This document shows positions 26,702-36,494 of a stretch of DNA of 64,000 nt, piece after piece. Numbering within the stretch: the first letter of the stretch is position 1; the number at the start of each line of letters is the position of its first letter. A program made the position numbers and the translations under genes. The stretch comes from SCTD01 sp963781675 (GTDB lineage: Bacteria; Actinomycetota; Actinomycetes; Mycobacteriales; SCTD01). The stretch spans positions 434,001 through 498,000 of the forward strand of contig CAWAGF010000006.1 in the NCBI GenBank assembly GCA_963781675.1. The letters run 5' to 3'. The notes under the pieces are model-generated. The model worked only from the letters and a program-made list of their open reading frames with translations, was not told the origin of the DNA and ran no database searches.

Positions 26702-29397
26702 GTGAGCGCCGACCCCCTCCCGTACCCCCGGCACTGGGAGGCCGACGTCGTGCTCACCGACGGCGGCACCGTCCACCTGCGGCCGATCCTGGCCGACGAC
26801 GCCGACCGGCTGCGCGCCTTCCACGCGGGGCTGTCGAAGGAGACGGTCTACAACCGCTTCTTCGCCTACCGCCCGTCGCTGTCCGACGCCGACGTCGCCC
26901 GCTTCACCCAGGTCGACCACGACGACCGGGTCGCCCTGGTGGCGACGCTGCGCGACGAGATCATCGGCGTGGTCCGGTACGACCGGCTGCCGGGCAGCGC
27001 GGACGCCGAGGTCGCCTTCGTCGTCGACGACGCGCACCAGGGGCGGGGCCTGGGGGCCGTGCTGCTGGAGCACCTCGCGGCCGCGGCCCGCGAGCGCGGC
27101 ATCGACCGCTTCGTGGCCGACGTCCTGCCGACCAACCGCGCGATGCTCACCGTCTTCCGCAGCGCCGGCTACGAGGTGACCCGTGACCTGGCCGACGGCT
27201 ACGTGAGCCTCGACTTCCCGATCCGCCCCACGGAGACCTCGCTCGAGGTGATGCGCGCGCGGGAGCACCGGGCCGAGGCGCGGTCCGTGCAGCGGCTGCT
27301 GGCCCCGCGCTCGGTGGCCGTCGTCGGCGCCTCGCGGGAGCCGGGCGCACCCGGCCACGAGCTGCTGAAGTCCCTGCTGCGCAACGGGTTCGAGGGTCCC
27401 GTCTACCCGATCAACCCGGCCGCGACGTCCGTCTCCGGCGTCCGGGCGTACGCCGACGTGCGCGAGGTCCCGGATCCCGTCGACCTCGCCGTCATCGCGG
27501 TACCGGCCGCGGAGGTCGCCGACGTCGTGCGGGCCTGCGCGGCGAAGCGGGTCCGCGGGCTGGTCGTCGTGTCCGGCGGCTTCGGTGATGCGGGCGAGGA
27601 GGGGCGGGCCCGGCTGGAGGAGGTCGTGCGGCTGGCCCGCACCGGTGGCATGCGCCTGATCGGGCCGAGCGCGATGGGCGTGGTGAACACCGACCCGGCG
27701 GTGCGGCTGCACGCCACCTTCGCCGTCGGCTCGCCGCCGGTGGGTGCGGTCGGCGTGCTCTCGCAGTCCGGCGCGCTGGCCGGCACCTTCCTCGCCGAGG
27801 CGGAGCGGCGCGCCCTCGGGCTGTCGGCGTTCGTGTCGATCGGCGACCGCGCGGACGTGTCCGGCAACGACCTGCTCCAGCACTGGCAGGCCGACGAGCG
27901 GACCGAGGTCGTGCTGCTGCACCTGCAGGGGTTCGGCAACCCGCGCAAGTTCACCCGCATCGCCCGGCGGCTCGGGCGGACCAAGCCGGTGGTCGCGCTC
28001 AAGAGCGGGCACGGCGCCGGAGACGTCGCCGTCGACGCGCTGTTCGCCTCGGCAGGCGTGGTCCGGGTGCGCTCGCTGGGCCAGCTGTTCACCACCGCGC
28101 AGCTGTTCGCGCTGCAGCCGCTCCCGCAGGGCCGCCGCGTCGGCATCGTCGGGAACTCCTCCGCCCTCGCCGCCATGGCCGCCGACGCCTGCCGGGAGGC
28201 GGGACTCGAGGTGCCGGTCCTGCCCGAGGCCGCCCGCGAACCGGCTGCGTGGCCTGACGGCGGCGACCGAGACGGGCAACCCGGTGGACCTCGGGCCCTT
28301 CGCCGGCGCCGCCGAGCTGCAGGCGGCCCTCGACGCCGTGCTCGGCAGCGGAGCGGTCGACGCGGTGCTCGCCGTCGTCGTCCCGCCGCCGCACGGCCGC
28401 GAGCGGGAGCGGGCGGCCGAGGAGCTGGGCGCGGTCCTGCGACGAGCCAGGCGGGGGACCGCTGCCGGTGCTGGCCAGCTTCCTCGGACACGAGGGCGTG
28501 CCGCCGACGCTCGCGGTGCTCGGCGAGCAGGGCGCGCCGGTGCGCGGGTCCGTCCCCTCGTACGCCTCGCCGGAGTCCGCGGCCCTCGCCCTGTCCCGGG
28601 TGGTGCGCTACGCGGAGTGGCGGGCGCGACCGGAGGGCGTGGTGCCGGAGCTGGACCGGGTGGACGTGCGGGCCGCCCGGGCCGAGCTCGCCGACCTGCC
28701 GCTGGACGGGCAGTGGCTCTCGCAGGCGCAGGCCGCGCAGGTGCTGCGGCACGTCGGCATCGACCTGTGGCCCTCCGAGCTGGTGCAGGACGCCGGTGCC
28801 GCCGTGGCCGCGGCGGACCGGCTCGGCTGGCCGGTCGCGCTCAAGGCGGCCGACGAGCGGTGGCGCAACCGGCTCGACGTCGGTGCGGTGCGGCTCGGGC
28901 TCGCGGACGCCGACGACCTGCGCGCGGCGTGGCGCGACGTGCAGCAGGCGGCGGGCGGGGGCGCGGCGTTCGTGCAGCCGATGGCCGCGCCGGGCGTCTC
29001 CACGGTCGTGCACCTCGTGCAGGACCCGTCGGCCGGCCCGCTGCTGTCGCTGCGCCTCGGCGGGGTGGCGGTCGACCTGCTCGTCGACCCGGTCACGCGC
29101 ACCCTGCCGCTGACCGACCTCGACGCCGCCGATCTCGTGCGCTCCATCCGCGGCTACGCCCTGCTGACCGGCGCTGCCTCCGGGGAGCCGGCTGACGTGC
29201 CGGCGCTCGAGGGCCTGCTGCAGCGGGTCGCGCGGATCGGCGAGGAGCTGCCGCAGGTCGCGGAGGTGGTCCTGGACCCCGTGCTCGTCCGGCGGACCGG
29301 GGCGGTGGCTCTGCACGCCGGCGTGCGGCTGCTCCCGCCGGGCAGCGACCCGGAGCGCGGCCCGCGCCGGCTCGGCACGTCGTACGCCGTGCTCTAG
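26702..29397 (+). pseudogene. GNAT plus NDP-forming acyl-CoA synthetase-like fusion (Pat-type lysine acetyltransferase), two insertions
   Basis: The repaired product has 897 residues. An N-terminal GNAT domain (about 1-175, acetyl-CoA loop VDDAHQGRGLGAVLLEHL) is fused to the CoA-binding, ligase and ATP-grasp modules of an acetate-CoA ligase-like protein (VAVVGASREPGAPGHELL, GVLSQSGALAG, VALKAADERWRNRLDVG). Proteins with this mix act as protein lysine acyltransferases that control acyl-CoA synthetases; the order with GNAT first is one of the actinobacterial forms. The frame breaks at 28238 (extra G) and 28440 (extra C). The start is leaderless. A cyclophilin gene follows after 14 bases. Confidence 0.75.
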
Positions 29398-29411
29398 AGG
29401 AGGATCGGTCC

Positions 29412-30284
29412 GTGACGAGCCCCGCCCAGCCGCCCGGCTGGTACCCCGACCCCACCGGCCAGCCGCAGTCCCGCTACTGGGACGGCATCCAGTGGACCTC
29501 CTCCACGCAGCTCGCCGGCGTCCCGGTGTCGGGCCGGACCTCCCACGCGACCGTGATCGCCGTGGTCGCCGTCGTCAGCGTGCTGGTCCTGCTGCTGGTC
29601 GGCGCGGGCGCGCTGCTGCTGCGCACACTGGCCAGCCGCGGGGACAGCGACAGCGTCGCGAGCACCTCCACCGGCTCCGGGCAGGCCCCGGCGCCGGCGC
29701 CCGCCCCGGGCACGGTGACGGTCGGCCCGTGCAGCTACGAGCCGGACGGCGCCCCCGTCCGGCCGGTGCAGCCGCCGGGCGAGGCCGATCTCGCCACCTC
29801 CGGCGCGTACGAGGTGGAGCTCGCCACCAGCGTCGGGCGGGTCGCGTTCACCGCCGATGCGGCCTCGGTCCCGTGCGCGCTGACCAGCCTGCGCTCGCTC
29901 GCTCGGCAGGGCTACTACGACAGCAGCCCCTGCCACCGGCTGACGACCGCGGGGATCCGCGTCCTGCAGTGCGGCGACCCGAGCGGCACCGGCAGCGGGG
30001 GACCGGGCTACCGCTACGCCGACGAGGCGCTGGCGGGTGCGACGTACGGCGCGGGCACGGTGGCGCTCGCCAACAGCGGGCCGGGGACGAACGGCAGCCA
30101 GTTCTTCCTGGTCTACGAGGACTCGGAGCTGCCGCCGGACTACACGCCGGTCGGCCGGATCACCGAGGGCCTGGAGGTCCTGCGTCGGGTCGCGGCGGCG
30201 GGCAGCGATGACAGCAACGGCCCGGGCGACGGACGGCCGCGCACGACGGTCCTGCTGCAGCGGGTCACCGTCACCGCCCGATGA
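29412..30284 (+). CDS. Membrane-anchored cyclophilin-type peptidyl-prolyl isomerase with DUF2510 domain
   Basis: A 290-residue protein. The N-terminal DUF2510 motif reads QPPGWYPDPTGQPQSRYWDG, then a transmembrane helix at about 46-70, a Ser/Thr/Pro linker and an extracytoplasmic cyclophilin domain. That domain retains ALANSGPGTNGSQFFLVY, the family active-site stretch. It should catalyse proline isomerisation on exported proteins. GAGGAGG lies before GTG 29412. The small lipoprotein gene overlaps its stop by ATGA. Confidence 0.88.
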   Translation: MTSPAQPPGWYPDPTGQPQSRYWDGIQWTSSTQLAGVPVSGRTSHATVIAVVAVVSVLVLLLVGAGALLLRTLASRGDSDSVASTSTGSGQAPAPAPAPGTVTVGPCSYEPDGAPVRPVQPPGEADLATSGAYEVELATSVGRVAFTADAASVPCALTSLRSLARQGYYDSSPCHRLTTAGIRVLQCGDPSGTGSGGPGYRYADEALAGATYGAGTVALANSGPGTNGSQFFLVYEDSELPPDYTPVGRITEGLEVLRRVAAAGSDDSNGPGDGRPRTTVLLQRVTVTAR

Positions 30285-30514
30285 CCCGGCTGCTCGTCAC
30301 GCTGCTGGCCGCCGGGCTGCTGACCGGGTGCTCCGGGCAGTCCTGCGACGGGCTGCCCGCACTGCAGGCGGAGCGGGAGCAGCGGCGGGCGGAGCAGCAG
30401 CGCCTCATCGACGCCCGCACCGCGGGGGACGACGAGATCGCCGCGGCCGACGACCGGCTGCACGCCTTCGAGCGCCGGGTCTACGACCTGGAGCAGAGCT
30501 GCGACCGGGGCTAG
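30281..30514 (+). CDS. Small lipoprotein with coiled-coil body
   Basis: A 77-residue predicted lipoprotein: MTRLLVTLLAAGLLTGCSG ends in a lipobox with the cysteine at residue 17. The mature part is a charged helix rich in Glu, Arg and Gln, flanked by cysteines near both ends (SCDG and SCDRG) that could form a disulfide. It overlaps the cyclophilin gene by four bases and is probably made with it. No family is recognised. Confidence 0.65.
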   Translation: MTRLLVTLLAAGLLTGCSGQSCDGLPALQAEREQRRAEQQRLIDARTAGDDEIAAADDRLHAFERRVYDLEQSCDRG

Positions 30515-30601
30515 GGCGGTCACGCGCCGTCGCGACGGTGACGTGCACGTCGAGCGGAAGGCGACCCGGTCCGCTAGTCGCTGCGCCCCGAGGGGCTCGT
30601 G

Positions 30602-30684
30602 TGCGCGAGGGGGGAGTTGAACCCCCACGTCCTTTCGGACACAGCGACCTCAACGCTGCGCGTCTGCCATTCCGCCACTCGCGC
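30602..30684 (-). tRNA. tRNA-Leu (anticodon GAG)
   Basis: On the minus strand a seven-base acceptor stem (GCGCGAG / CTCGCGC) encloses a D arm, an anticodon stem CAGCG/CGCTG with loop TTGAGGT (anticodon GAG), a long class II variable arm GTCCGAAAGGAC, and a T arm with GGTTCAACT. The discriminator base is A and the CCA end is not encoded. The long variable arm and anticodon identify leucine. Confidence 0.95.
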
Positions 30685-30742
30685 GAGTGCACCCGGTGCC
30701 TCGCACCGGACGCTGAGGACTGTAGCGAACTCGGGCGCGGGC

Positions 30743-30748
30743 TAGCGT
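30743..30748 (+). promoter_or_regulatory. -10 element TAGCGT of the M20 peptidase gene
   Basis: TAGCGT ends six bases before ATG 30755, the leaderless arrangement. Confidence 0.5.
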
Positions 30749-30754
30749 GCGCCC

Positions 30755-32062
30755 ATGAAGGACATCGACCCGCAGGACGAGGCCGTCGAGCTCTGCCGGG
30801 ACCTCATCCGGTTCGAGAGCGTCAACGACGGGACCGGCCGGGGCAAGGGCGAGCGGGAGGCGGCGGAGTACGTCGCCGGCAAGCTCGCCGAGGTGGGCCT
30901 CGACCCGCAGGTCTTCGAGTCGGCCCGCAACCGCACGAGCGTCGTCGCCCGGATCGAGGGCGAGGACCCGAGCCGGGGCGCGCTGCTCATCCACGGCCAC
31001 CTCGACGTGGTGCCGGCCGAGCCGAAGGAGTGGACGTACGACCCGTTCGCCGCCGAGGTCGCCGACGGCGCGATCTGGGGCCGGGGAGCGGTCGACATGC
31101 TGGACATGGACGCGATGACGCTGGCGGTCGTGCGCGACCGCCTGCGCACCGGCCGCAAGCCCCCGCGCGACGTCGTGCTCGCCTTCGTCGCCGACGAGGA
31201 GGCCGGCGGGGTGTTCGGCGCCCAGTGGCTGGTCGAGAACCAGCCGCAGCTGTTCGACGGCTGCACCGAGGCGATCAGCGAGGTCGGCGGCTTCTCCCTG
31301 TCGGTCAACGACGACCTGCGCCTCTACATGATCGAGACCGCCCAGAAGGGCATGGCCTGGATGCGGCTGACGGCCACCGGCACCGCCGGGCACGGCTCGA
31401 TGGTCAACGACGACAACGCCGTCACCCGGCTCTGCGAGGCGGTCGCCCGGCTCGGGGCGTACGAGTTCCCGGTGCACGTCACCAAGACCGTCCGCGCCTT
31501 CCTCGGCGAGGTCAGCGACGCGTTCGGCATCGAGCTGGACCCGGACGACATGCAGGGCACCGTCGCCAAGCTCGGCCCGCTCGCCCGCATCGTCGGCGCC
31601 ACCCTGCGCGGCACCGCGAACCCGACCATGCTCGACGCCGGCTACAAGCACAACGTCATCCCCGGTCGCGCGTCCGCCATGGTCGACGGCCGCTTCCTGC
31701 CCGGCTTCGAGGACGAGTGGGAGCGCGAGCTCGACGAGGCCCTGGGGCCGGACATCGTGCGGGAGTACGTCCACTACGACATCGCGCTGGAGACCGAGTT
31801 CGAGGGCGCGCTCGTCGACGCCATGGCCGGCGCGCTCAAGGCGGAGGACCCCGGCGCGCGCGCCGTCCCGTACATGCTCTCCGGCGGGACCGACGCCAAG
31901 AGCTTCAGCCGGCTGGGGATGCGGTGCTTCGGCTTCTCGCCGCTGCGCCTGCCCGCCGACCTGGACTTCTCCGGGATGTTCCACGGCGTCGACGAGCGGG
32001 TGCCGCTGGAGTCGCTGAAGTTCGGCGTGCGGGTGCTGGACCAGTTCCTGGATCGAGCATGA
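30755..32062 (+). CDS. M20-family metallohydrolase (peptidase or deacylase)
   Basis: A 435-residue dinuclear zinc hydrolase. LLIHGHLDVVPAEPKEW carries the first zinc histidine and aspartate, IWGRGAVDMLDMDA the bridging aspartate, and AFVADEEAGG the catalytic and metal-binding glutamates. GTAGHGSMVNDDNAV opens the dimerisation domain and a late GVDERVP histidine motif closes the site. The family cleaves dipeptides or N-acyl amino acids; the substrate is not readable from sequence. It is a cytosolic single-gene unit. Confidence 0.92.
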   Translation: MKDIDPQDEAVELCRDLIRFESVNDGTGRGKGEREAAEYVAGKLAEVGLDPQVFESARNRTSVVARIEGEDPSRGALLIHGHLDVVPAEPKEWTYDPFAAEVADGAIWGRGAVDMLDMDAMTLAVVRDRLRTGRKPPRDVVLAFVADEEAGGVFGAQWLVENQPQLFDGCTEAISEVGGFSLSVNDDLRLYMIETAQKGMAWMRLTATGTAGHGSMVNDDNAVTRLCEAVARLGAYEFPVHVTKTVRAFLGEVSDAFGIELDPDDMQGTVAKLGPLARIVGATLRGTANPTMLDAGYKHNVIPGRASAMVDGRFLPGFEDEWERELDEALGPDIVREYVHYDIALETEFEGALVDAMAGALKAEDPGARAVPYMLSGGTDAKSFSRLGMRCFGFSPLRLPADLDFSGMFHGVDERVPLESLKFGVRVLDQFLDRA

Positions 32063-32075
32063 CCCTGGACGCCTG

Positions 32076-33653
32076 CTAGACGATCGGCGGGGGAGGCGGC
32101 TGCAGGAACGGGCAGGTCTCCTGGATCGCGGTGCGGGTCGGCCAGGCCACCGGGTCCGCAGCCGGCTGCGGTGTCGACGCCTCGTCGCGGTAGAGCCCGC
32201 CGCTCCACTCGCCCCAGACGTGCTGGCGGCAGGCCGAGTCGACCCGGAACCACTCGACCTCGCCGGCCGGCCGTTGCGGGGCGGCCGCGCGGCCGAGCAT
32301 CGGCGCGACGACGCGGGCGTCGAAGGCCTCGTCCCACTGCTCGTCGAGCAGGCCGCGGTAGGTGCCGTGGCCCTCGCTGGCGAAGCGGCTGTCCGCCACC
32401 GCCGGGGTCTCGGCCAGCCCGGACAGGCCGTCGGTGAAGCCGCCCTCGGTGGGCGTCGCACCCTGCAGCAGCCGGGTGCGCAGCTCGCCGGCGGTCAGGG
32501 TGCCGTCGCCGAGCTCGCACGCCCTGCGTGCGCTGCCGCAGCGCACGGCCTTGCCCTTGGCGACCACGCCGGCGGACTGGGTGCGCGAGGCGCCTGGCAG
32601 CGCGCGGCGCGCGTGCCAGAGCGCCCGGCCGTAGGTCCCGGCCACCTGGGGCGTCGCGTTGCTCGTGCCGCTGAACTCCTCGCCGTTGCTCGTCGTGGTG
32701 CTGCGGTAGGCGGTCGGGTAGCTGTGGCCGATGCCGGCCACGTCCGCGGGCTTGCCGGTGCCGGTGAAGTCGCGGCCGTTGTCCGGGTCGGTCGCGCCGA
32801 CGGTGACGACCCAGTCCGGGCCCTCCTGCGAGGACGTCAGGGTGCTGTTCGGGACGGTGAAGGCGTTCTCCAGGCCGTTGCCGGCGGAGAAGAAGGTGGT
32901 CTGGCCGCGCTCGCTGGCCTTCTTCTCGGTCTCGACGTCGGTGCCGTTGTAGACGCGGTCGCGCACGGCGATGCCCGCGGAGAAGCCGTAGGAGTTGGTC
33001 ACCGCGTCGATCCACGGCTGGCTGTTCGCCCAGGCCAGCGCCCGCTCCGCGGAGCCCTGCGTCGTGTACTGGATGAAGACCAGCAGGCACTGCGGGCAGG
33101 TGCCGTGCAGGTTGCCGACGGCCGAGGAGGCCGAGCCCATGCCGTGCTCCGCGCCGCCGCTGCCGTAGATGGTGCCGGCGCCGCCGAAGACCGCCTGGTC
33201 GGACTGCCGGTCGCTGTCCTCCGCGCCGAAGGTGAGGGCACCGATGACCTTGGTGCCAGGGATCCAGCGCAGGTGCACGCCGTCGCTGCCGCTCTCCTGA
33301 ACGCTGTCCCACTGCTCCTGGTCCGCGTCGTGCAGCTCCGACATCAGCCGGTCGTCCGCGCCGTCGAGCGTGAGCTGCAGCGGGCTGTAGGAGGCGAACG
33401 CGGACGGCTTCGGGAAGCCGCTCAGCCAGGTGTGCGGCGCGCGGTCCAGCGGCGGCCGCGCGGCGGCGGGCATGCGGCTGGCCAGGAAGTCCTGGTGGTA
33501 CGGCGAGAAGCCGCTGTCGATGACTGCGATCACGGTCGCGTCCCCGGCGGCGGGGCCCGCGGGGGCGGGCGCGGCCGTCGCGGTGAGCGCCGCGCCCGGT
33601 CCGACGAGGGCGGCGGCGACGGCGAGGGCGAGCAGGGGGCGGAGGGGGCGCAT
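32076..33653 (-). CDS. Secreted S8-family serine protease (subtilase)
   Basis: A 525-residue subtilisin-like protease with a Sec signal peptide of about 28 residues ending ATAAPA. The catalytic triad is visible: D46 in VIAVIDSGFS, H171 in GAEHGMGSAS and S332 in GTSNATPQVAG. The region between the first two triad members is long and lacks a separate pro-domain, and the aspartate follows the signal peptide almost immediately, so an I9-type propeptide appears absent. FFSAGNG supplies the oxyanion-hole asparagine. It probably acts outside the cell. Confidence 0.92.
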   Translation of the reverse strand: MRPLRPLLALAVAAALVGPGAALTATAAPAPAGPAAGDATVIAVIDSGFSPYHQDFLASRMPAAARPPLDRAPHTWLSGFPKPSAFASYSPLQLTLDGADDRLMSELHDADQEQWDSVQESGSDGVHLRWIPGTKVIGALTFGAEDSDRQSDQAVFGGAGTIYGSGGAEHGMGSASSAVGNLHGTCPQCLLVFIQYTTQGSAERALAWANSQPWIDAVTNSYGFSAGIAVRDRVYNGTDVETEKKASERGQTTFFSAGNGLENAFTVPNSTLTSSQEGPDWVVTVGATDPDNGRDFTGTGKPADVAGIGHSYPTAYRSTTTSNGEEFSGTSNATPQVAGTYGRALWHARRALPGASRTQSAGVVAKGKAVRCGSARRACELGDGTLTAGELRTRLLQGATPTEGGFTDGLSGLAETPAVADSRFASEGHGTYRGLLDEQWDEAFDARVVAPMLGRAAAPQRPAGEVEWFRVDSACRQHVWGEWSGGLYRDEASTPQPAADPVAWPTRTAIQETCPFLQPPPPPIV

Positions 33654-33689
33654 GGGGCTGAGTTCGCCACCGCCGCCCGCGAGCTCCTG

Positions 33690-33881
33690 CTAGCTGGGCA
33701 GCGGCGGTCCGTAGTCGCTGCGCACCCGCCGGCGGACGGTCACCGACCGCTTGCCGCCGGGGTAGATGCGGTGGCCGGACAGCTCCCAGTCGCCGTACTC
33801 GGCGTGGATGGTGAGCATCTGCCGGAGCTGCTCGCGCGGCGTGTCCGGGGCGACCGGCACGACGCGGTACTCGTACGTCAC
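33690..33881 (-). CDS. DUF5703 family protein
   Basis: A 63-residue protein matching the small actinobacterial DUF5703 pattern: YEYRVVPVAPDTPREQLRQM, HAEYGDWELSGHRIYPGG and RSVTVRRRV. The function is unknown. The GTG start is six bases downstream of AAGACT read on the minus strand, inside the end of the aldo/keto reductase gene. It could be expressed from that box or together with the reductase. Confidence 0.8.
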   Translation of the reverse strand: MTYEYRVVPVAPDTPREQLRQMLTIHAEYGDWELSGHRIYPGGKRSVTVRRRVRSDYGPPLPS

Positions 33882-33885
33882 GCCC

Positions 33886-34884
33886 TCAGTCTTCCAGGTC
33901 CTCCGAGGACCAGCGCGGCATCGTCTCCGGGTAGCCGGTCTCCGGCGCGCTCACGTCGTCCAGCGCGGACCGGATCTCGGGCGGCAGCTCCACCTGCTCG
34001 GCCGCCAGCGAGGCCTGCAGCTGGGCCGCGGTGCGGGCACCCACGACCGGCGCGACGACCCCCGGCCGGTCCCGCACCCAGGCCAGCGCCACGGCGACGG
34101 GGGAGACCCCGAGGCCGTCCGCCGCCGTGAGGACGGCGTCCACGACGTGCGCGGCGTCGTCGGACAGGTAGGGCTCGACGAAGGACGAGAAGTGCTTGGT
34201 GGCGCCGCGGCTGTCGGCGGGCGCGCCGTTGCGGTACTTGCCGGTCAGGACGCCCCGGCCGAGCGGCGACCAGGGGAGCAGCCCGACACCCAGCTCGAGC
34301 GCGGCGGGGACGACCTCGCGCTCGACCCCGCGCTGCAGCAGGGAGTACTCGACCTGGTTGCTCACCAGGGGCGCGCGCCGCAGGGCGCTCTGCCAGGAGG
34401 CGGTCGCCGCGAGCTGCCAGCCGCAGTAGTTGGAGACGCCGGCGTAGCGCACGCGGCCGGACGCCACCGCCGTGTCGACGGCAGCCATGGCCTCCTCCCA
34501 CGGCGTCACCGGGTCCCAGGCGTGCAGCTGCCACAGGTCGACGTGGTCGGTGCCGAGCCGCTCGAGCGAGGCGTCCAGGGCCGACAGCAGGTGGCCGCGG
34601 CTCGTTCCGCGCCCCATCGGCCCCGGACCGGTCACGCCGTGCGCCTTGGTCGCCAGCACCACCTCGTCGCGCGGCACGACGTCGGCCAGCAGCCGTCCGA
34701 GGACGCGCTCGCTCTCGCCGTCGGCGTAGACGTCCGCGGTGTCCACCAGCGTGCCGCCGGCCTCCCGGAAGGCCAGCAGCTGCGCGGCCGCGTCGTCCTC
34801 GTCGGTGTCGCGGCCCCACGTCATGGTGCCGAGGGCGAGCCGGGACACGACCAGGCCGCTGCGGCCGAGATGACGCTGCTTCAC
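33886..34884 (-). CDS. Aldo/keto reductase
   Basis: A 332-residue NADPH-dependent reductase of the AKR superfamily. LVDTADVYADGESERVLG contains the catalytic Asp and Tyr, VVLATKAHG the lysine, and VDLWQLHAWDP the histidine. GVSNYCGWQ and WSPLGRGVLTGKY are further family markers. The probable substrate is a small aldehyde or ketone. A TAGCGT box ends seven bases before its GTG, so it is leaderless, and it is divergent from the LLM oxidoreductase gene. Confidence 0.93.
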   Translation of the reverse strand: MKQRHLGRSGLVVSRLALGTMTWGRDTDEDDAAAQLLAFREAGGTLVDTADVYADGESERVLGRLLADVVPRDEVVLATKAHGVTGPGPMGRGTSRGHLLSALDASLERLGTDHVDLWQLHAWDPVTPWEEAMAAVDTAVASGRVRYAGVSNYCGWQLAATASWQSALRRAPLVSNQVEYSLLQRGVEREVVPAALELGVGLLPWSPLGRGVLTGKYRNGAPADSRGATKHFSSFVEPYLSDDAAHVVDAVLTAADGLGVSPVAVALAWVRDRPGVVAPVVGARTAAQLQASLAAEQVELPPEIRSALDDVSAPETGYPETMPRWSSEDLED

Positions 34885-34891
34885 CGCCGTG

Positions 34892-34897
34892 ACGCTA
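34892..34897 (-). promoter_or_regulatory. -10 element TAGCGT of the aldo/keto reductase gene
   Basis: Read on the minus strand, TAGCGT ends seven bases before GTG 34884. Confidence 0.5.
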
Positions 34898-34948
34898 GTG
34901 GGGAAGGCGGTCGATACCCTGCCGCCACACCGACCCTGGGGAGACGCA

Positions 34949-35998
34949 GTGAAGCTCGGCCTGAACCTCGGCTACTGGGGCGCCGGCAACGACGCCGACA
35001 ACCTCGCGCTCGCCAAGGAGGCCGACGACCTCGGCTTCGACGTCGCGTGGGTGGCCGAGGCGTACGGCTCGGACGCGCCGACCGTGCTCGCCTTCGTGGC
35101 CGCGCAGACCAGGCAGATCGACATCGGCTCGGCCATCTTCCAGATCCCCGGCCGCACGCCCGCCAACTGCGCGATGACCGCCGCGACGCTCGACACGCTC
35201 TCCGGCGGCCGCTTCCGGCTGGGCCTCGGCGTGTCCGGCCCGCAGGTCTCCGAGGGCTGGCACGGGGTGCGCTTCGACAAGCCGCTGGCCCGCACCCGGG
35301 AGTACAGCGACATCGTCAAGCTCGCGCTGTCCCGCCAGAAGGTCCGGTACGACGGCCAGCACTACGTGCTGCCGCTCCCCGACGGCCCCGGCAAGGCGCT
35401 CCAGCTCACCGTGCACCCGGTCCGCGAGCACATCCCCATGTACCTCGCCGCGGTCGGCCCGAAGAACCTCGAGCTGTCCGGCGAGCTGTTCGACGGGTGG
35501 CTGGCGATCTTCTACTCGCCGGACTTCGCCAAGGACCAGCTCGCCTCGATCGAGACCGGCCGCGCCAAGGTCGGCAAGACGCTGGACGGCTTCGACGTCG
35601 TCCCGACCGTGCCGATCGTGGTCGGCGACGACCCGAGGGCGTGCGCCGACCCGATCCGCTGGTACGCCGCGCTGTACGTCGGCGGCATGGGCAGCCGGGA
35701 GAAGAACTTCTACAACCAGCTCGCCTCCCGGATGGGCTACGAGGAGCAGGCCAAGGAGATCCAGGACCTCTACCTGGACCGCAAGTACGACGAGGCCGCC
35801 GCGGCCGTGCCGTACGAGTTCCTCGACAAGACGGCGCTGCTGGGGCCGAAGGAGCGCATCGCGGAGGGCATGCAGGCGCTTGCCGCCTCCGGTGTCACGA
35901 CGCTGACGCTGTCGCCGTTCACCGGCTCGCTGGACGAGCGCAAGGCCACCCTGCGCACGGCCATCGAGGCGCTCGAGCTGGCGGGCGTCGGCGGCTGA
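34949..35998 (+). CDS. LLM-class F420-dependent oxidoreductase
   Basis: A 349-residue luciferase-like TIM barrel. KLGLNLGYWGAGND, WVAEAYGSDAP and SGGRFRLGLGVSGPQVSEGWHG are typical of the F420-dependent branch, close to methylene-tetrahydromethanopterin reductase relatives. It transfers hydride between reduced F420 and an unknown substrate. GTG 34949 is chosen because GGGAG lies about eight bases upstream. The next gene begins at a CTG overlapping this stop codon. Confidence 0.9.
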   Translation: MKLGLNLGYWGAGNDADNLALAKEADDLGFDVAWVAEAYGSDAPTVLAFVAAQTRQIDIGSAIFQIPGRTPANCAMTAATLDTLSGGRFRLGLGVSGPQVSEGWHGVRFDKPLARTREYSDIVKLALSRQKVRYDGQHYVLPLPDGPGKALQLTVHPVREHIPMYLAAVGPKNLELSGELFDGWLAIFYSPDFAKDQLASIETGRAKVGKTLDGFDVVPTVPIVVGDDPRACADPIRWYAALYVGGMGSREKNFYNQLASRMGYEEQAKEIQDLYLDRKYDEAAAAVPYEFLDKTALLGPKERIAEGMQALAASGVTTLTLSPFTGSLDERKATLRTAIEALELAGVGG

Positions 35999-36412
35999 CC
36001 CCGCTCCGGGCCCTCGCCCTCGGCGCCGTGCAGGGGGTGGCCGAGGTCGTCCCCGTCTCCTCGAGCGCGCAGCTGGTGCTGCTGCCCTGGCTGGCCGGCT
36101 GGGAGCAGCCGGCCGACCGGACGACCTTCGCCGCGGCGCTGCACGCCGGCTCCTGCCTCGGGATCGCCTGGGCGCTGCGGTCCGCGCCGCCCAGCCGGCA
36201 GGAGCTGGCGCTGGTGGCCGCGGCGTCGGTGCCGGCCGCCGTCGCCGGGCTGCTGGCCGCCGACGTCGTGGAGGAGCGGCTGGGCCGGCCGCCGCAGCTG
36301 GCCGCGCTGCTCGCCGGGGCCGGCGCGCTGATGTGGTGGGCGGACGCGCGCGCCGGGCGTGCCGCGGGCGCAGGAGCGGAGGCCCGGACCCCCGCGGGCG
36401 CCGCCCCCGCGC

Positions 36413-36484
36413 GCCGCCCCCGCCGCCCCCGCCGCCCCCGCCGCCCCCGCCGCCCCCGCCGCCCCCGCCGCCCCCGCCGCCCCC
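36413..36484 (+). repeat. Eight perfect 9-base tandem repeats (GCCGCCCCC) inside a coding region
   Basis: The unit repeats eight times without mismatch, and a ninth copy lies four bases before it at 36400-36408. Read in the UppP frame it codes for Ala-Ala-Pro, so copy-number change would keep the frame. It is the only long microsatellite-like tract of the window. Confidence 0.92.
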
Positions 36485-36494
36485 GCCGGGAAGG

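Noticed and set aside
30525..30540. Small palindrome after the lipoprotein gene at 30281 as a terminator
   Set aside because: The stem is six base pairs with one wobble pair and a four-base CGCG loop, which is too weak to claim in sequence of this GC content.
36413..36484. Possible CRISPR-like array
   Set aside because: The repeats are 9 bases and contiguous with no spacers, and no cas genes are present.
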